Below, piece by piece: positions 49,458 through 58,593 of a stretch of 64,000 bases of DNA (position 1 is its first letter; each line of letters begins with the position of its first letter). A program made the position numbers and the translations under genes. The notes below the pieces were generated by a model. The model searched no databases. It saw only the letters and a list, made by a program, of their open reading frames with translations, and was not told the DNA's origin. The DNA is from Paractinoplanes ovalisporus (GTDB lineage: Bacteria > Actinomycetota > Actinomycetes > Mycobacteriales > Micromonosporaceae), in NCBI RefSeq assembly GCF_016834655.1, contig NZ_JAENHP010000032.1, forward strand, positions 1 to 64,000, written 5' to 3'.

Positions 49458-51206
49458 GTGCTGGGGTTGTTCGGGAAGTCCAAGACCGTCGCCGACCAGT
49501 TGGTCGAGGTGCTGGTGCAGGCGGGCGTGGAGCGGATCTACGGGATCGTCGGGGACAGCCTCAACGCGCTGTCCGACGCGATCCGCCGCAACGACGCCAT
49601 CGAGTGGGTCCACGTGCACAACGAGGAGTCGGCCGCGTTCATGGCCGCCGCCGAGGCCCAGGTCACCGGCAGACTGGCCGTCTGCGCGGGCAGCTGCGGC
49701 CCGGGCAACACGCACCTGATCCAGGGCGTCTTCGACGCGCACCGCTCGGCCGCGCCGGTGCTGGCGATCGCCTCGCACATCGTCTCGACCGAGATCGGCA
49801 CCGGCTTCTTCCAGGAGACCGACCCCAAGCGCCTGTTCGAGCAGGCTAGCCACTGGACCGAGCTGGTCTCGTCACCCGAGCAGATGCCGCGGATGGCCCG
49901 GATCGGCATCCAGCAGGCGGTCGGCCTGCGCGGGGCGGCCGTGCTGGTGCTGCCGGGCGACGTGCTCGAGGCCGACGCGACCAACGACACCGGCACCGGA
50001 AGCCCGGTGGCCGGGCCGGTGCTGGGCACGCCGCCCGACGACGTGATCGCGGAGCTGGCCGAGCGGATCAACGCGGCCGGCACGGTGGCGATCTTCGGGG
50101 GGATCGGCGCCGCCGGGGCCCGGGCCGAGCTGCTGGAGCTGGCCGAGCTGGTGGGCGCCCCGATCGGGCACTCGCTGCGCGGCAAGGAGGCGTTGCAGTA
50201 CGACAACCCGTACGACGTGGGCATGTCGGGTCTGCTCGGCTATGGCGCCTGCTACCAGGCGACCCACGAGGCCGACCTGCTCCTGCTGCTCGGCACCGAC
50301 TTTCCGTACCGGCAGTTCCTGCCCCAGAAGAACACCGTCCAGATCGACCTCGACCCGTCCCGGCTGGGCCGCCGCACCGCCCTCGACCTGGGCGTGGCCG
50401 GAGACGTCGGAGCCACGCTGCGGGCCCTGATCCCCCGGCTGGAGCGCAAGGATCACAAGTTCCTCCACAAGATGCTCGGGAAGCACGTGGATGAGCTCGA
50501 GCGCGTCGTGGGGGCGTACACGGAAAAGGTCGAAGATCTGGTGCCGATCCACCCCGAGTACGTGGCCTCGATCCTGGACGAGGAGGCCGCCGAGGACGCC
50601 GTGTTCACCGCCGACACCGGCATGTGCACGAGCTGGGCCGCGCGCTACATCACGCCCAACGGCCGGCGCCGCGTGCTGGGCTCGTTCGTGCACGGGACCA
50701 TGGCCAACGCGCTGCCGCACGCACTCGGTGCCGCCAAGGTCGACCCGTCCCGCCAGGTGATCTCGATGAGCGGCGACGGCGGGCTCGCCATGCTGCTCGG
50801 GGAGCTGCTCACCGCCAAGCTGCACAACCTGCCGGTCAAGGTGGTCGTGTTCAACAACTCCAGCCTCGGCATGGTGCGCCTGGAGATGCTGGTGGCGGGC
50901 GATCCGCCGTACGAGACCGACCACGACCACGTCGACTTCGCGGCCATCGCGCGGGCGGCCGGGCTGCACGCCGTACGGGTGGAGAAGCCCACCGACGTAC
51001 GGGGTGCCCTGCGGGACGTGCTCGACCACGACGGACCGGCGCTGCTCGACGTGGTCACCGACCCGGACGCGCTGGAGATCCCGCCGCACATCACCAAGGA
51101 GGAGGCGGCCGGATTCGCGCTCGCCGCCGGACGGTCGGTCATGTCCGGCGGCGTCGGTCAGATGCTGCACCTGGCGCGAACCAACCTGCGCAACATCCCG
51201 CGTTAG
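49458..51206 (+). CDS. Thiamine-diphosphate-dependent pyruvate oxidase/dehydrogenase (PoxB-like)
   Basis: The 582-residue enzyme has the three-domain plan of the acetolactate synthase/pyruvate oxidase family. The pyrimidine-binding domain (about 10-180) contains HNEESAAFMAAAEAQVTGR with the catalytic Glu, the central domain (about 195-330) has IFGGIGAAGARAELLELAEL for FAD/ADP, and the PP domain (about 385-560) has the GDGGLAMLLGELLTAKLHNL plus NNSSLG thiamine-Mg motif. It most likely converts pyruvate to acetate, feeding electrons to quinone. GTG 49458 was chosen; TTG 49467 is an alternative. The stop overlaps the convergent desaturase stop by 4 bp. Confidence 0.9.
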   Translation: MLGLFGKSKTVADQLVEVLVQAGVERIYGIVGDSLNALSDAIRRNDAIEWVHVHNEESAAFMAAAEAQVTGRLAVCAGSCGPGNTHLIQGVFDAHRSAAPVLAIASHIVSTEIGTGFFQETDPKRLFEQASHWTELVSSPEQMPRMARIGIQQAVGLRGAAVLVLPGDVLEADATNDTGTGSPVAGPVLGTPPDDVIAELAERINAAGTVAIFGGIGAAGARAELLELAELVGAPIGHSLRGKEALQYDNPYDVGMSGLLGYGACYQATHEADLLLLLGTDFPYRQFLPQKNTVQIDLDPSRLGRRTALDLGVAGDVGATLRALIPRLERKDHKFLHKMLGKHVDELERVVGAYTEKVEDLVPIHPEYVASILDEEAAEDAVFTADTGMCTSWAARYITPNGRRRVLGSFVHGTMANALPHALGAAKVDPSRQVISMSGDGGLAMLLGELLTAKLHNLPVKVVVFNNSSLGMVRLEMLVAGDPPYETDHDHVDFAAIARAAGLHAVRVEKPTDVRGALRDVLDHDGPALLDVVTDPDALEIPPHITKEEAAGFALAAGRSVMSGGVGQMLHLARTNLRNIPR

Positions 51207-52210
51207 CTCCTGGACGACGCGCGGAGGTCGGCGCCGACGTCGTGCAGGTGGGCCAGGGCCTGCCGGTACGAATCGGTGAGACTCGTCATCTCGTACGGGA
51301 CCCCGATCTCCGCGCAGTACCGCTGCACGATCGGCTGGGCCTTGGGCAGGTTCGGGGTCGGCATGGCCGGGAACAGGTGGTGCTCGATCTGGTAGTTGAG
51401 CCCGCCCAGCGCCGCGTCGACAAATCGCCCGCCGTGCACGTTGCGCGAGGTCAGCACCTGCTTGCGCAGAAAGTCCTCGCTGCCGTCGGGGTGCGGCATG
51501 CCCTTGTGGTTGGGCGCGAACGTCATGCCCAGATAGACCCCGAAGATCGCCTGGTGCACCACGAGGAAGGCCAGCGCCTGCAGCGGGCTCAGCACGAGGA
51601 CCAGCGCGGCGACGTAGCCGATGAGGTGCACGCCGATCAGCGCGGCCTCCAGCGGCTTCTTCTTCTCGTTGATCCAGCGGAGGCTGTCCCGCTTGAGTGA
51701 CAACCCGAGCAGGGTGAGCAGCGGGAAGAAGAAGTACGCCTGGTAGCGGGTCAGGAACCCCTTGCCCCGGGCCGCCTCCCGCGACCACACCAGCACGCCC
51801 GGCCCGACGTCCGGGTCCAGATCGTCATGGTTCGGGTTGGCGTGGTGCTTGGTGTGCTTGTCCATCCAATAGCCGTACGACATGCCGATCGCCAGGTTGC
51901 CCGCGATCAGCCCGGCCCGGGCGCTCGGCTTGTTGGTGCGGAACACCTGCCGGTGTGCCAGGTCGTGCGCGACCAGCGCCGTCTGCGCGAACACCACGGC
52001 CAGGAACGCGGCCACGGCCAGCGTCCACCACGAGGCGCCGATCGCGAAGAACGTCGCCCAGCCGCCGATCAGCGCGCCCGCGACCAGGCCGAGCCGCAGG
52101 ACGTAGTACCCGGGCCGCCGGCGCAGCAGACCCGCCGCGTTGATCCGCCGGCCCAGCTCCGCGAAGTCGCTTCCGGCCGTCGTGCGCGGCCGTTCTGCCA
52201 TCGTCGTCAT
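51203..52210 (-). CDS. Membrane fatty-acid desaturase
   Basis: This 335-residue di-iron enzyme inserts a double bond into acyl chains. It has the three histidine boxes HDLAH, HTKHH and QIEHH; the Gln in the third box is characteristic of front-end (delta-6-like) and DesA3-type desaturases. Four to five hydrophobic segments are visible (e.g. VLRLGLVAGALIGGWATFFA, LIGYVAALVLVLSPLQALAF). No cytochrome b5 domain is fused. The N-terminus begins with ATG 52210. It converges on the PoxB-like gene and is divergent from the sensor kinase. Confidence 0.92.
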   Translation of the reverse strand: MTTMAERPRTTAGSDFAELGRRINAAGLLRRRPGYYVLRLGLVAGALIGGWATFFAIGASWWTLAVAAFLAVVFAQTALVAHDLAHRQVFRTNKPSARAGLIAGNLAIGMSYGYWMDKHTKHHANPNHDDLDPDVGPGVLVWSREAARGKGFLTRYQAYFFFPLLTLLGLSLKRDSLRWINEKKKPLEAALIGVHLIGYVAALVLVLSPLQALAFLVVHQAIFGVYLGMTFAPNHKGMPHPDGSEDFLRKQVLTSRNVHGGRFVDAALGGLNYQIEHHLFPAMPTPNLPKAQPIVQRYCAEIGVPYEMTSLTDSYRQALAHLHDVGADLRASSRS

Positions 52211-52312
52211 GCCACAAATCAGACCCTGCGGCCACCCTCAAGGTCAGGAGTGCAGGAACCCCTCCGGTTGGTAGGGCTAGCACTACTGAGTTGGCGGCGC
52301 CGGTGGGTCAGG

Positions 52313-53608
52313 ATGAGAAGCGTGGAGACGAGAGACTGGATTCGTGACGGGCTGCGATCAGTGGCGGCCGGGGCGCTCTCGATCGTGCTCGCGATCCTGA
52401 ACATCCCGCTCTTCGCCCTGTTCGTGGTGTCGCTGGCGCTCACCCCGGTGCTCGGCATCGGGCTGGTCGCGCTGCCCGGGGTGACCGCGCTGATCCGCCT
52501 GAAGGCCGACCTGGCCCGCCGCGTCGCCGGCTGGCACGGCGTGACGATCACGCGGCCCTACCGGCCGTTGCCCGCGGGTGTGGGCCCGGTCGGGTGGAAG
52601 CGCTACCGGTGGATCGTCACCGACCCGGCCACCTGGCGTGACTTCGCGTGGCTGCTGCCCGGGGCGGTCGGCGGGCTCGTGCTCGGGATCCTCACCATCG
52701 CGATCCCGCTCTACGGCGTGCAGGGCATCGTGCTGCTGCCGCTCTGGCTCTACCTCGGCACCGACTGGTACGGCTACGGCGTCAACTGGCCCATCGAGAG
52801 CGTCGGCGAGGGTTTCCTCTCGCTGCCCCAGGGCCTGGCCTTCCTCGCGCTGGGCATGGTCGTCGCGCCCTGGCTGCGCCGCGTCGACGGGCTGTTCGCC
52901 AAGCTGTTCCTGGCCCCCACCCGCGCCGCCGAGCTGCGCCTGCGGGTCACCCAGCTCACCGTCACCCGGGCCGACACGGTCGACGCCCAGGCCGCCGAGC
53001 TGCGCCGCATCGAACGCGACCTGCACGACGGCGCCCAGGCCCGGCTGGTGTCGCTGGGCATGGCCATCGGGCTCGCCGAGGAACTGGTCGACCGCGACCC
53101 GCAGACCGCCCGCAAGCTGCTGGCCGAGGCGCGCGAGAACAGCTCCACCGCGCTGGTCGAGCTGCGCCACCTCGTACGCGGAATTCACCCGCCCGTGCTG
53201 GCCGAGCGTGGCCTCGACGGCGCCGTGCGGGCGCTCGCGCTGACCTCGGTGATCCCCACCACAGTGGACTCCGACGTCACCGGCCGGCTCGAGACACCGG
53301 TGGAATCGGCCGCCTACTTCGCGGTCGCCGAAGCCCTGGCCAACGTGCAGCGTCACAGCGCCGCCACCTTCGCCTACGTGAGCATGCACCGCGAGGGCGA
53401 CCTGCTGCGCCTCGAAGTCGGCGACGACGGCCACGGGGGCGCCGACAAGACGAACGGCACGGGCCTGGCCGGAATGGAACGCCGCCTCGCCGCCTTCGAT
53501 GGCACGATGACCCTGTCCAGCCCGCCGGGCGGACCGACCATCGTGACCATGGAGCTGCCGTGCGCGTCGTCATCGCCGAGGACCATGCTCTCCTCCGGGA
53601 CGGACTGA
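52313..53608 (+). CDS. Two-component sensor histidine kinase (NarL partner type)
   Basis: A 431-residue kinase. Residues about 15-60 and 105-190 hold four membrane helices in a sensor-domain pattern seen in actinobacterial kinases. The dimerisation/phosphotransfer helix is RRIERDLHDGAQARLVSLGM with the His, followed by a HATPase_c domain: EALANVQRHSAA (N box), VGDDGHGG and GTGLAGMERRL (G boxes). It phosphorylates the regulator encoded next. The start is ATG 52313, or GTG 52322, which is better spaced from AGGA. Its 3' end overlaps the response-regulator gene by 49 bp. Confidence 0.9.
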   Translation: MRSVETRDWIRDGLRSVAAGALSIVLAILNIPLFALFVVSLALTPVLGIGLVALPGVTALIRLKADLARRVAGWHGVTITRPYRPLPAGVGPVGWKRYRWIVTDPATWRDFAWLLPGAVGGLVLGILTIAIPLYGVQGIVLLPLWLYLGTDWYGYGVNWPIESVGEGFLSLPQGLAFLALGMVVAPWLRRVDGLFAKLFLAPTRAAELRLRVTQLTVTRADTVDAQAAELRRIERDLHDGAQARLVSLGMAIGLAEELVDRDPQTARKLLAEARENSSTALVELRHLVRGIHPPVLAERGLDGAVRALALTSVIPTTVDSDVTGRLETPVESAAYFAVAEALANVQRHSAATFAYVSMHREGDLLRLEVGDDGHGGADKTNGTGLAGMERRLAAFDGTMTLSSPPGGPTIVTMELPCASSSPRTMLSSGTD

Positions 53609-54195
53609 CCCGGATCCTGGAGGCGTTCGACTTCGAGGTCGTCTCGGTGGTCGACCGCGGGCCCGACGTGCTGCCCACGCTGCTTGACTGCAAGCCCGAC
53701 GTGGCCGTGCTCGACGTGCGCCTGCCACCCACGTTCACCGACGAGGGGCTTCAAGCGGCCATTTCCGTACGCCGTGAGGTCCCCGGCCTGCCCATCCTGG
53801 TGCTCTCGCAGCACGTCGAACCGCTCTATGCCCGCGAGCTGCTCTCCGACCGGCGCGGCGCGGTGGGCTACCTGCTCAAGGACAGGGTCTCCGACGTGGC
53901 CCAGTTCATCGACGCGGTGCAGCAGGTGGCCGGCGGCGGCACGGTCATGGACCCCGAGGTGGTGGCCCGGCTGCTCGACCGTTCCCGGCCGGTCGACGTG
54001 CTCACCACCCGCGAGCGTGAGGTGCTGGGCGAGATGGCGTCGGGGCGCTCCAACGCGGCGATCGCGGCCAAGCTCTACGTCACCGAGAAGGCCGTCAGCA
54101 AGCACATCAACAACATCTTCACGAAGCTCGGGTTGCCGCCTTCGGAGGACGACAACCGCCGTGTGCTGGCCGTGCTCGCCTATCTGGACAGCTGA
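53560..54195 (+). CDS. NarL/LuxR-type response regulator
   Basis: The 211-residue regulator has a receiver domain (VVIAEDHALLRDGLTRIL with the acidic pocket, VAVLDVRLPP with the phospho-acceptor Asp, VLSQHVEPLYARELL and YLLKDRV with Ser and Lys) and a C-terminal LuxR helix-turn-helix (LTTREREVLGEMASGRSNAA, LYVTEKAVSKHINNIFTKLG). GTG 53560 follows GGAG and lies inside the kinase gene, so the pair is translationally coupled. The target genes are unknown; nothing in the sequence names the signal. Confidence 0.92.
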   Translation: MRVVIAEDHALLRDGLTRILEAFDFEVVSVVDRGPDVLPTLLDCKPDVAVLDVRLPPTFTDEGLQAAISVRREVPGLPILVLSQHVEPLYARELLSDRRGAVGYLLKDRVSDVAQFIDAVQQVAGGGTVMDPEVVARLLDRSRPVDVLTTREREVLGEMASGRSNAAIAAKLYVTEKAVSKHINNIFTKLGLPPSEDDNRRVLAVLAYLDS

Positions 54196-54201
54196 CGGCT
54201 C

Positions 54202-55128
54202 TTACAGATGCGGCAGGACCTCGGACGCGATCAGGTCGATGTGGTCGAGGTCTTCCATCTCGATGATCCGCAGGTGGACCCGGGTGGCGCCGATCTCGCG
54301 CATCTCGTGGATCCGCTCGACCAGCCGGGCCGGGGAGCCGACTACCGGGTCTTCCGGCGGCAGCGCGCTCTTGACGTGCAGGGGAGCGGCCCGGCGCTCG
54401 GCCTCGGCATCCGTACGGCCCAGCGCCACCACGATGCCGGCCGACAGGGTCAGCGGTTCCGCGCGGTCCACGTTCGCCGACGCCTCGCGCACACGATCGA
54501 ACGCCGCGGCGGTCTCGGCCACCGTCTTGAACGGCATGTTGAACTCGTCGGCGTAGCGGGCTGCGAGCTCCGGCGTACGGCGTGGGCCCTTGCCCCCGAC
54601 GATGATCGGCGGATGCGGCCGCTGCACGGGCCGGGGCAGCGCGTGGGCGTCCATCAGCTGGTAATGCTTGCCGTCGAACGAGTAGGTCTCGCCGTCGGCC
54701 GTTCCCCACAGACCGGTGAGGATCTCGAGCTGCTCCTCGAGCCGGTCGAAACGCTCGCCGACCGGGGGGAACGGGATCCCGTACGCGGTGTGTTCGCGCT
54801 CGACCCAGCCCGCGCCCATGCCGAGCTCGACCCGGCCGCCGCTCATCTGGTCGACCTGCGCCACGATGATCGAAAGTGGACCCGGAAGACGGAATGTGGC
54901 GGAGTTCACCATCGTGCCGATCCGCAGCGTTTTCGTCTCGCGGGCCAGTCCGGCCAGCGCCACCCAGGCGTCGGTCGGGCCCGGCAACCCCGGGTCAGGG
55001 GTCAGTGCCCGATAGTGATCGGCGCGGAGAAGTCCCTCGTAACCAGCGTCTTCGGCATGCCGGGCGAACCTCAGCTGGGTGTCATAAGAGGCACCCCGGT
55101 GGGGCTCGATGAACAGACAGACGCGCAT
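54202..55128 (-). CDS. F420-dependent LLM-class oxidoreductase
   Basis: A 308-residue luciferase-like monooxygenase-fold protein with the F420-using pattern: LRFARHAEDAGYEGLLRADH near the start, IGTMVNSATFRLPGPLSIIV, and GRVELGMGAGWVEREHTAYG, then PPIIVGGKGPRRTPELAARY. These enzymes use coenzyme F420 or FMN on varied small molecules. I chose ATG 55128, the second of two adjacent ATG codons; the frame is open another 15 codons. It is divergent from the NMT1-type transporter genes; a shared sulfonate or organic substrate is possible but unproven. Confidence 0.87.
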   Translation of the reverse strand: MRVCLFIEPHRGASYDTQLRFARHAEDAGYEGLLRADHYRALTPDPGLPGPTDAWVALAGLARETKTLRIGTMVNSATFRLPGPLSIIVAQVDQMSGGRVELGMGAGWVEREHTAYGIPFPPVGERFDRLEEQLEILTGLWGTADGETYSFDGKHYQLMDAHALPRPVQRPHPPIIVGGKGPRRTPELAARYADEFNMPFKTVAETAAAFDRVREASANVDRAEPLTLSAGIVVALGRTDAEAERRAAPLHVKSALPPEDPVVGSPARLVERIHEMREIGATRVHLRIIEMEDLDHIDLIASEVLPHL

Positions 55129-55337
55129 CATCGACCCCAATAGACGCTGTTCGGACGCATAGCGGCTCATCATGATCCATCGTGAGAGATACGTCTACTT
55201 CGGGGTTTGAGACGAACTTGTCATCGATGCATGTGCCAGTTTGCCCTACGATCCCCGGTCGGGGCACCCCTGTCCCACGTTCGACCCCTTAGGCCTCGGC
55301 GCGCCATTTGCCTCGATGCCCTGCTGGAAGGATCACG

Positions 55338-56369
55338 GTGCAGAGAAGGACCCTCGTTCGTTCCGTTGTCGCCGGTGCGCTCGCCCTCACCATGAGCGCG
55401 GCCGCCGGGTGCAGCGACGACTCGGCTGACGGCGACGGTGGCTCCGGCGCGTCGCTCGAGAAGATCACTTACCTGACCTCGTTCGGCACGTTCGGACGCG
55501 ACTCCTACGCGTACGTCGCCCTCGAGAAGGGCTACTTCAAGGACGCCGGTTTCGACGTCGAGATCAAGCCCGGCGCCGGCTCCGGCGAGGGCATCAAGAA
55601 CATCGTGTCGGGCACCGCCCAGTTCACGCCGATCGACCTCACCGGTGGCCTCATCGCGGCCGGCGGCAAGGACAAGACCACCGGTTTCACCGCGGTGGCG
55701 GCGATCCAGCAGCGCACGATGTCGGCGATCATCTCGCTCGAGGGCAACGGCATCAACTCGCCCAAGGACCTCGAGGGCAAGACCATCATGGACGCACCCG
55801 GCTCGGTGGTGCGCACGCTCTTCCCGACGTACGCCAAGCTGGCGAACATCGACGACAAGAAGGTCACCTTCCAGAACGGGCAGGCCCAGACCCTGATCGG
55901 CACGCTCGCGTCGGGCAAGGTCCCCAGCATCGGCCAGTTCGTGGTGGGCAAGCCGACCGTCGAGACGGTCGCCAAGAAGAACGCCGTCGTGCTGCCCTAC
56001 AGCGACTACCTGCAGGACCTCTACGGCAACGTGCTGATCACGTCGACCAAGTACGCGACGGACAACCCCGAGAAGGTCAAGAAGTTCACCGAGGCGCTGC
56101 TCAGGGGCCTCTCGGACTCCATCGAGAACCCGACCGAGGCCGGCACGATCATGGCCAAGTACGTCCAGACGGCCAAGCCCGAGGGCGTCGCGGCCGAGCT
56201 GCAGCTGATGGGCCCGTACGTGAAGTCGGCCGCGGCCGGCATCCCGGTCGGCGCGCTCGACGCCGAGCGGGTCGCGCGGTCCATCGCCATCCTGCAGGGC
56301 TCCGGCCAGATCGACCCGGGCCTCAAGCCCGAGCAGGTCATCAACTTCGATCTGACCCCCAAGGCCTGA
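55338..56369 (+). CDS. ABC transporter substrate-binding lipoprotein (NMT1/THI5-like)
   Basis: The 343-residue protein is a periplasmic-type binding protein of the nitrate/sulfonate/thiamine-precursor group. A signal peptide ends in the lipobox AGCSDDS (Cys near residue 25), followed by a Gly/Ser spacer and EKITYLTSFGTFGRDSYAYV, then ALEKGYFKDAGFDVEIKPGA and GSGEGIKNIVSGTAQFTPID. GTG 55338 follows GAAGGA by 5 bases. The permease lies 56 bp downstream after a strong hairpin, which would lower its expression relative to this protein. The 209-bp upstream gap contains small inverted repeats such as CCCCggtcGGGG but no recognisable riboswitch. Confidence 0.88.
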   Translation: MQRRTLVRSVVAGALALTMSAAAGCSDDSADGDGGSGASLEKITYLTSFGTFGRDSYAYVALEKGYFKDAGFDVEIKPGAGSGEGIKNIVSGTAQFTPIDLTGGLIAAGGKDKTTGFTAVAAIQQRTMSAIISLEGNGINSPKDLEGKTIMDAPGSVVRTLFPTYAKLANIDDKKVTFQNGQAQTLIGTLASGKVPSIGQFVVGKPTVETVAKKNAVVLPYSDYLQDLYGNVLITSTKYATDNPEKVKKFTEALLRGLSDSIENPTEAGTIMAKYVQTAKPEGVAAELQLMGPYVKSAAAGIPVGALDAERVARSIAILQGSGQIDPGLKPEQVINFDLTPKA

Positions 56370-56386
56370 TCGTTCTTCAGCGAGCA

Positions 56387-56412
56387 GGGGCACGCCGGCA
56401 ACGGCGTGCCCC
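56387..56412 (+). terminator. Intra-operon hairpin between binding protein and permease
   Basis: GGGGCACGCCG-gcaa-CGGCGTGCCCC is an 11-bp perfect stem with a tetraloop. No T-run follows (TTGAGG), so it is more likely an mRNA-stabilising or partial termination element than a full terminator. Confidence 0.7.
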
Positions 56413-56425
56413 TTGAGGAGCACCG

Positions 56426-57253
56426 GTGCACGACACCCTGACACCCCCGACGGAGGCCGCAGTGGCCCGCCCCACCCGCCCGGCGCGGCGGTTCTCTCCC
56501 GGCGTGGTGGCCTGGCCGGTGTTCGGCATCGTCCTGACCGTGGCGGTCTGGTGGGCGGTCGTCGAGATCTTCGACATCCAGTCGATCATCCTGCCGTCAC
56601 CGGTCGGGGTCGCCGAGAGCTTCGGCACCTACCCCGACCTGCTGCTCAGCACCACCTGGGACACCGTCCGGGTCACGCTGATCGGGTTCGGCCTGTCGAT
56701 CGTCATCGGCGTCGCCCTGGGCACGGCGATCGCCGCCTGGAAGCCGTTCGAGCGCGCGTTCGGCCCGCTGCTGGTCGCCCTCAACGCCGTCCCCAAGGTC
56801 GCGATCGCCCCGCTGATGATCGCCTGGTTCGGTTTCGGCACCAAGCCCGTCCTGGCCATGGCCTTTCTGCTGTGCTTCTTCCCGATCGTGCTCTCCACCG
56901 CGACCGGCCTGACCAGCACACCGGCCGACCTGGCGGAGCTGGCGCGCTCGCTCGACGCCACCCGGGTCCAGACCTTCCTGCGCGTACGGGTCCCGGCCGC
57001 CCTGCCCCAGATCTTCGTCGGCCTGAAGCTGGCGATGCCGTTGGCCGTCATCGGCGTAGCGGTGGGCGAGATGCAGTCCGGCAGCGTCGACGAGGGCCTG
57101 GGCACGATCATCGTCCAGACCGCAGGCCAGGGCGACACCGCCACCGCGTTCGCGGCCCTGACCTTGATGGCGATCGTCAGCATCATCCTGTACTACGCGA
57201 TCGTCTGGATCGAGCGCCTGGCCCTCCCGTGGGTCCGCGGCACCACTGCCTAG
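56426..57253 (+). CDS. ABC transporter permease (SsuC/TauC/ThiX type)
   Basis: A 275-residue inner-membrane protein with about six helices. The coupling loop to the ATPase is ELARSLDATRVQTFLRVRVP, with the EAA-like pattern and the following G shifted (AALPQIFVGL). VPKVAIAPLMIAWFGFGTKP is the usual motif for sulfonate/nitrate permeases. GTG 56426 follows GAGGAG. It must work with the binding protein encoded upstream and with an ATPase, but no ATPase gene follows; the next genes are oxidoreductase remnants. Confidence 0.9.
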   Translation: MHDTLTPPTEAAVARPTRPARRFSPGVVAWPVFGIVLTVAVWWAVVEIFDIQSIILPSPVGVAESFGTYPDLLLSTTWDTVRVTLIGFGLSIVIGVALGTAIAAWKPFERAFGPLLVALNAVPKVAIAPLMIAWFGFGTKPVLAMAFLLCFFPIVLSTATGLTSTPADLAELARSLDATRVQTFLRVRVPAALPQIFVGLKLAMPLAVIGVAVGEMQSGSVDEGLGTIIVQTAGQGDTATAFAALTLMAIVSIILYYAIVWIERLALPWVRGTTA

Positions 57254-57325
57254 CGTCCGGTTACGGCGGTCCGCTTCTGCGGCGCCCCGCCCAGATCCAC
57301 ATCCTTCCGTCGATGAATCACCGTT

Positions 57326-57369
57326 CCGGTGAAACCCTGTCCTCGATAGAGTTCTCAGGTTTCAACCGG
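57326..57369. promoter_or_regulatory. Inverted repeat upstream of the FAD-subunit gene
   Basis: CCGGTGAAACC (57326-57336) and GGTTTCAACCGG (57358-57369) are near-perfect inverted arms 21 bp apart, 40-80 bp before the FAD-subunit gene. A dimeric repressor site is plausible. GGGAGGAG then precedes the ATG. Confidence 0.45.
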
Positions 57370-57412
57370 TGGTTTTGGTCGATGCACCCCCGCGTTCGGG
57401 AGGAGCGATGCG

Positions 57413-58276
57413 ATGAAGACGGCAACCGTTGAATACATTGATGCGAGAAGCATCGGCGAGGTCATCGCCGTGCTGGCCGATGGCCGGACGTCTGTGCTGG
57501 CCGGCGGCCAGAGCCTGATCCCGGCGGTGACGCGCCCCGGCGCGCCGCCGTGCCGGCTGGTGGACATCAACCGGGTTGACGGACTCGGCACTCTGACCGA
57601 GACGGACGGATACCTGCACGTCGGAGCGTTGATCCGGCACCGCACGTTCGAGTCCGACACGATCGGCGGACCGCTCGGTGAGTTGCTGCGGGTCGTGGTG
57701 CGCCACATCGGGCATCCACCCATCCGGGCCCGAGGGACGATGCTCGGCAGTCTCGCGTATGCGCACCCGGCGGCCGAGTGGCCGGCGGTAGCGGTGACCC
57801 TCGGGGCACGTCTGGTGCTGCACGGCCCGGACGGGCGTCGGACTGTTCCGGCGGAAGACTTTTTCACCGCCCCGTTCACCACCGCCCGCCGGCCCGAAGA
57901 ACTGCTGGTCGAGGCGCAACTACCCGTGTTGCCCGCCGGGACCGGCATCGGCTATGCGGAGGACCGGCGTACGTCGATCTTCCCGCACGCGGCGGCGATG
58001 GCGGCGGTCACGGTGACCGACGGCGTGGTCAGCTCGGCGGCGATCTGCCTGGTGAACTCGGGGCCGTACCCGGTGCGGGCCGGTGCCGCCGAAAGCGCGC
58101 TGCTGGGGACCACATTTTCCGACACCGCCATCGCCGTGACCGCGGAGACCGCGGCTCAGCAGGACGTCCGTCTGCTCGATGACGACGCCAACCAGCCGAA
58201 ACAGCGGCGCGCCTTCCAGGTCCTGGCCGGCCGCGCGCTCCGTCACGCCCGGGAAAGAGCCGGCCGATGCGAGTGA
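57413..58276 (+). CDS. Molybdenum hydroxylase FAD-binding subunit (CoxM/CutM-like)
   Basis: This 287-residue subunit has the CO-dehydrogenase flavoprotein fold: SVLAGGQSLIPAV (FAD loop 1), RLVDINRVDGLGT, and HPPIRARGTMLGSLAYAHPA for the second FAD loop, then EDFFTAPFTTARRPEELLVE. Unlike the PaoB-like subunit at 16948 it has no extra iron-sulfur motif. ATG 57413 is preceded by GGGAGGAG. Its stop overlaps the start of a truncated iron-sulfur subunit gene, and no large molybdenum subunit follows, so the enzyme cannot be complete from this locus alone. Confidence 0.88.
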   Translation: MKTATVEYIDARSIGEVIAVLADGRTSVLAGGQSLIPAVTRPGAPPCRLVDINRVDGLGTLTETDGYLHVGALIRHRTFESDTIGGPLGELLRVVVRHIGHPPIRARGTMLGSLAYAHPAAEWPAVAVTLGARLVLHGPDGRRTVPAEDFFTAPFTTARRPEELLVEAQLPVLPAGTGIGYAEDRRTSIFPHAAAMAAVTVTDGVVSSAAICLVNSGPYPVRAGAAESALLGTTFSDTAIAVTAETAAQQDVRLLDDDANQPKQRRAFQVLAGRALRHARERAGRCE

Positions 58277-58539
58277 CGCTGACCGTGGACGGAACGCGTC
58301 ACGATCTCGATGTCGAAACCAACCGCGTCCTCGCCGACGTGCTGGGAAGGGAGTGCGGCGCTTCCCACTGCCGGGTCGCGTGCCCGGACGGCACCTGCGG
58401 CCTCTGCGCCGTGGCGGTGGACGGCGACACCATCCGTTCCTGTCTGATGCTGGCCGTGCAGGCCCGAGGCTCCGAGGTCAGCACGCTCGGCCACCATCGT
58501 TCGCCGAAGCAGCGATCAGCCCCACAACAGACCCCGTAG
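58267..58539 (+). pseudogene. Truncated CoxS-like 2Fe-2S subunit
   Basis: A 90-residue frame covers the plant-type ferredoxin half of a molybdenum-hydroxylase small subunit (CGASHCRVACPDGTCGLCAV, then DGDTIRSCLMLAVQ and EVSTLG). It breaks off where the TIEGL and second iron-sulfur domain should follow, reading instead HHRSPKQRSAPQQTP and a stop. Normal length is about 150-160. The extra Cys spacing in GASHCRVACPDGTC is also not the usual GCxxGxCGAC. With the missing large subunit this looks like an eroded operon. Confidence 0.7.
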
Positions 58540-58593
58540 CGGCGGTCACGAAATCGGTTGCCGGCGCGAGACGGGCCGGACACGATTGTTGCT

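Noticed and set aside
55129..55337. Possible thiamine (TPP) riboswitch before the NMT1-type binding protein
   Set aside because: No CTGAGA / ACCTGATC-like core in the right order; only small GC hairpins are present.
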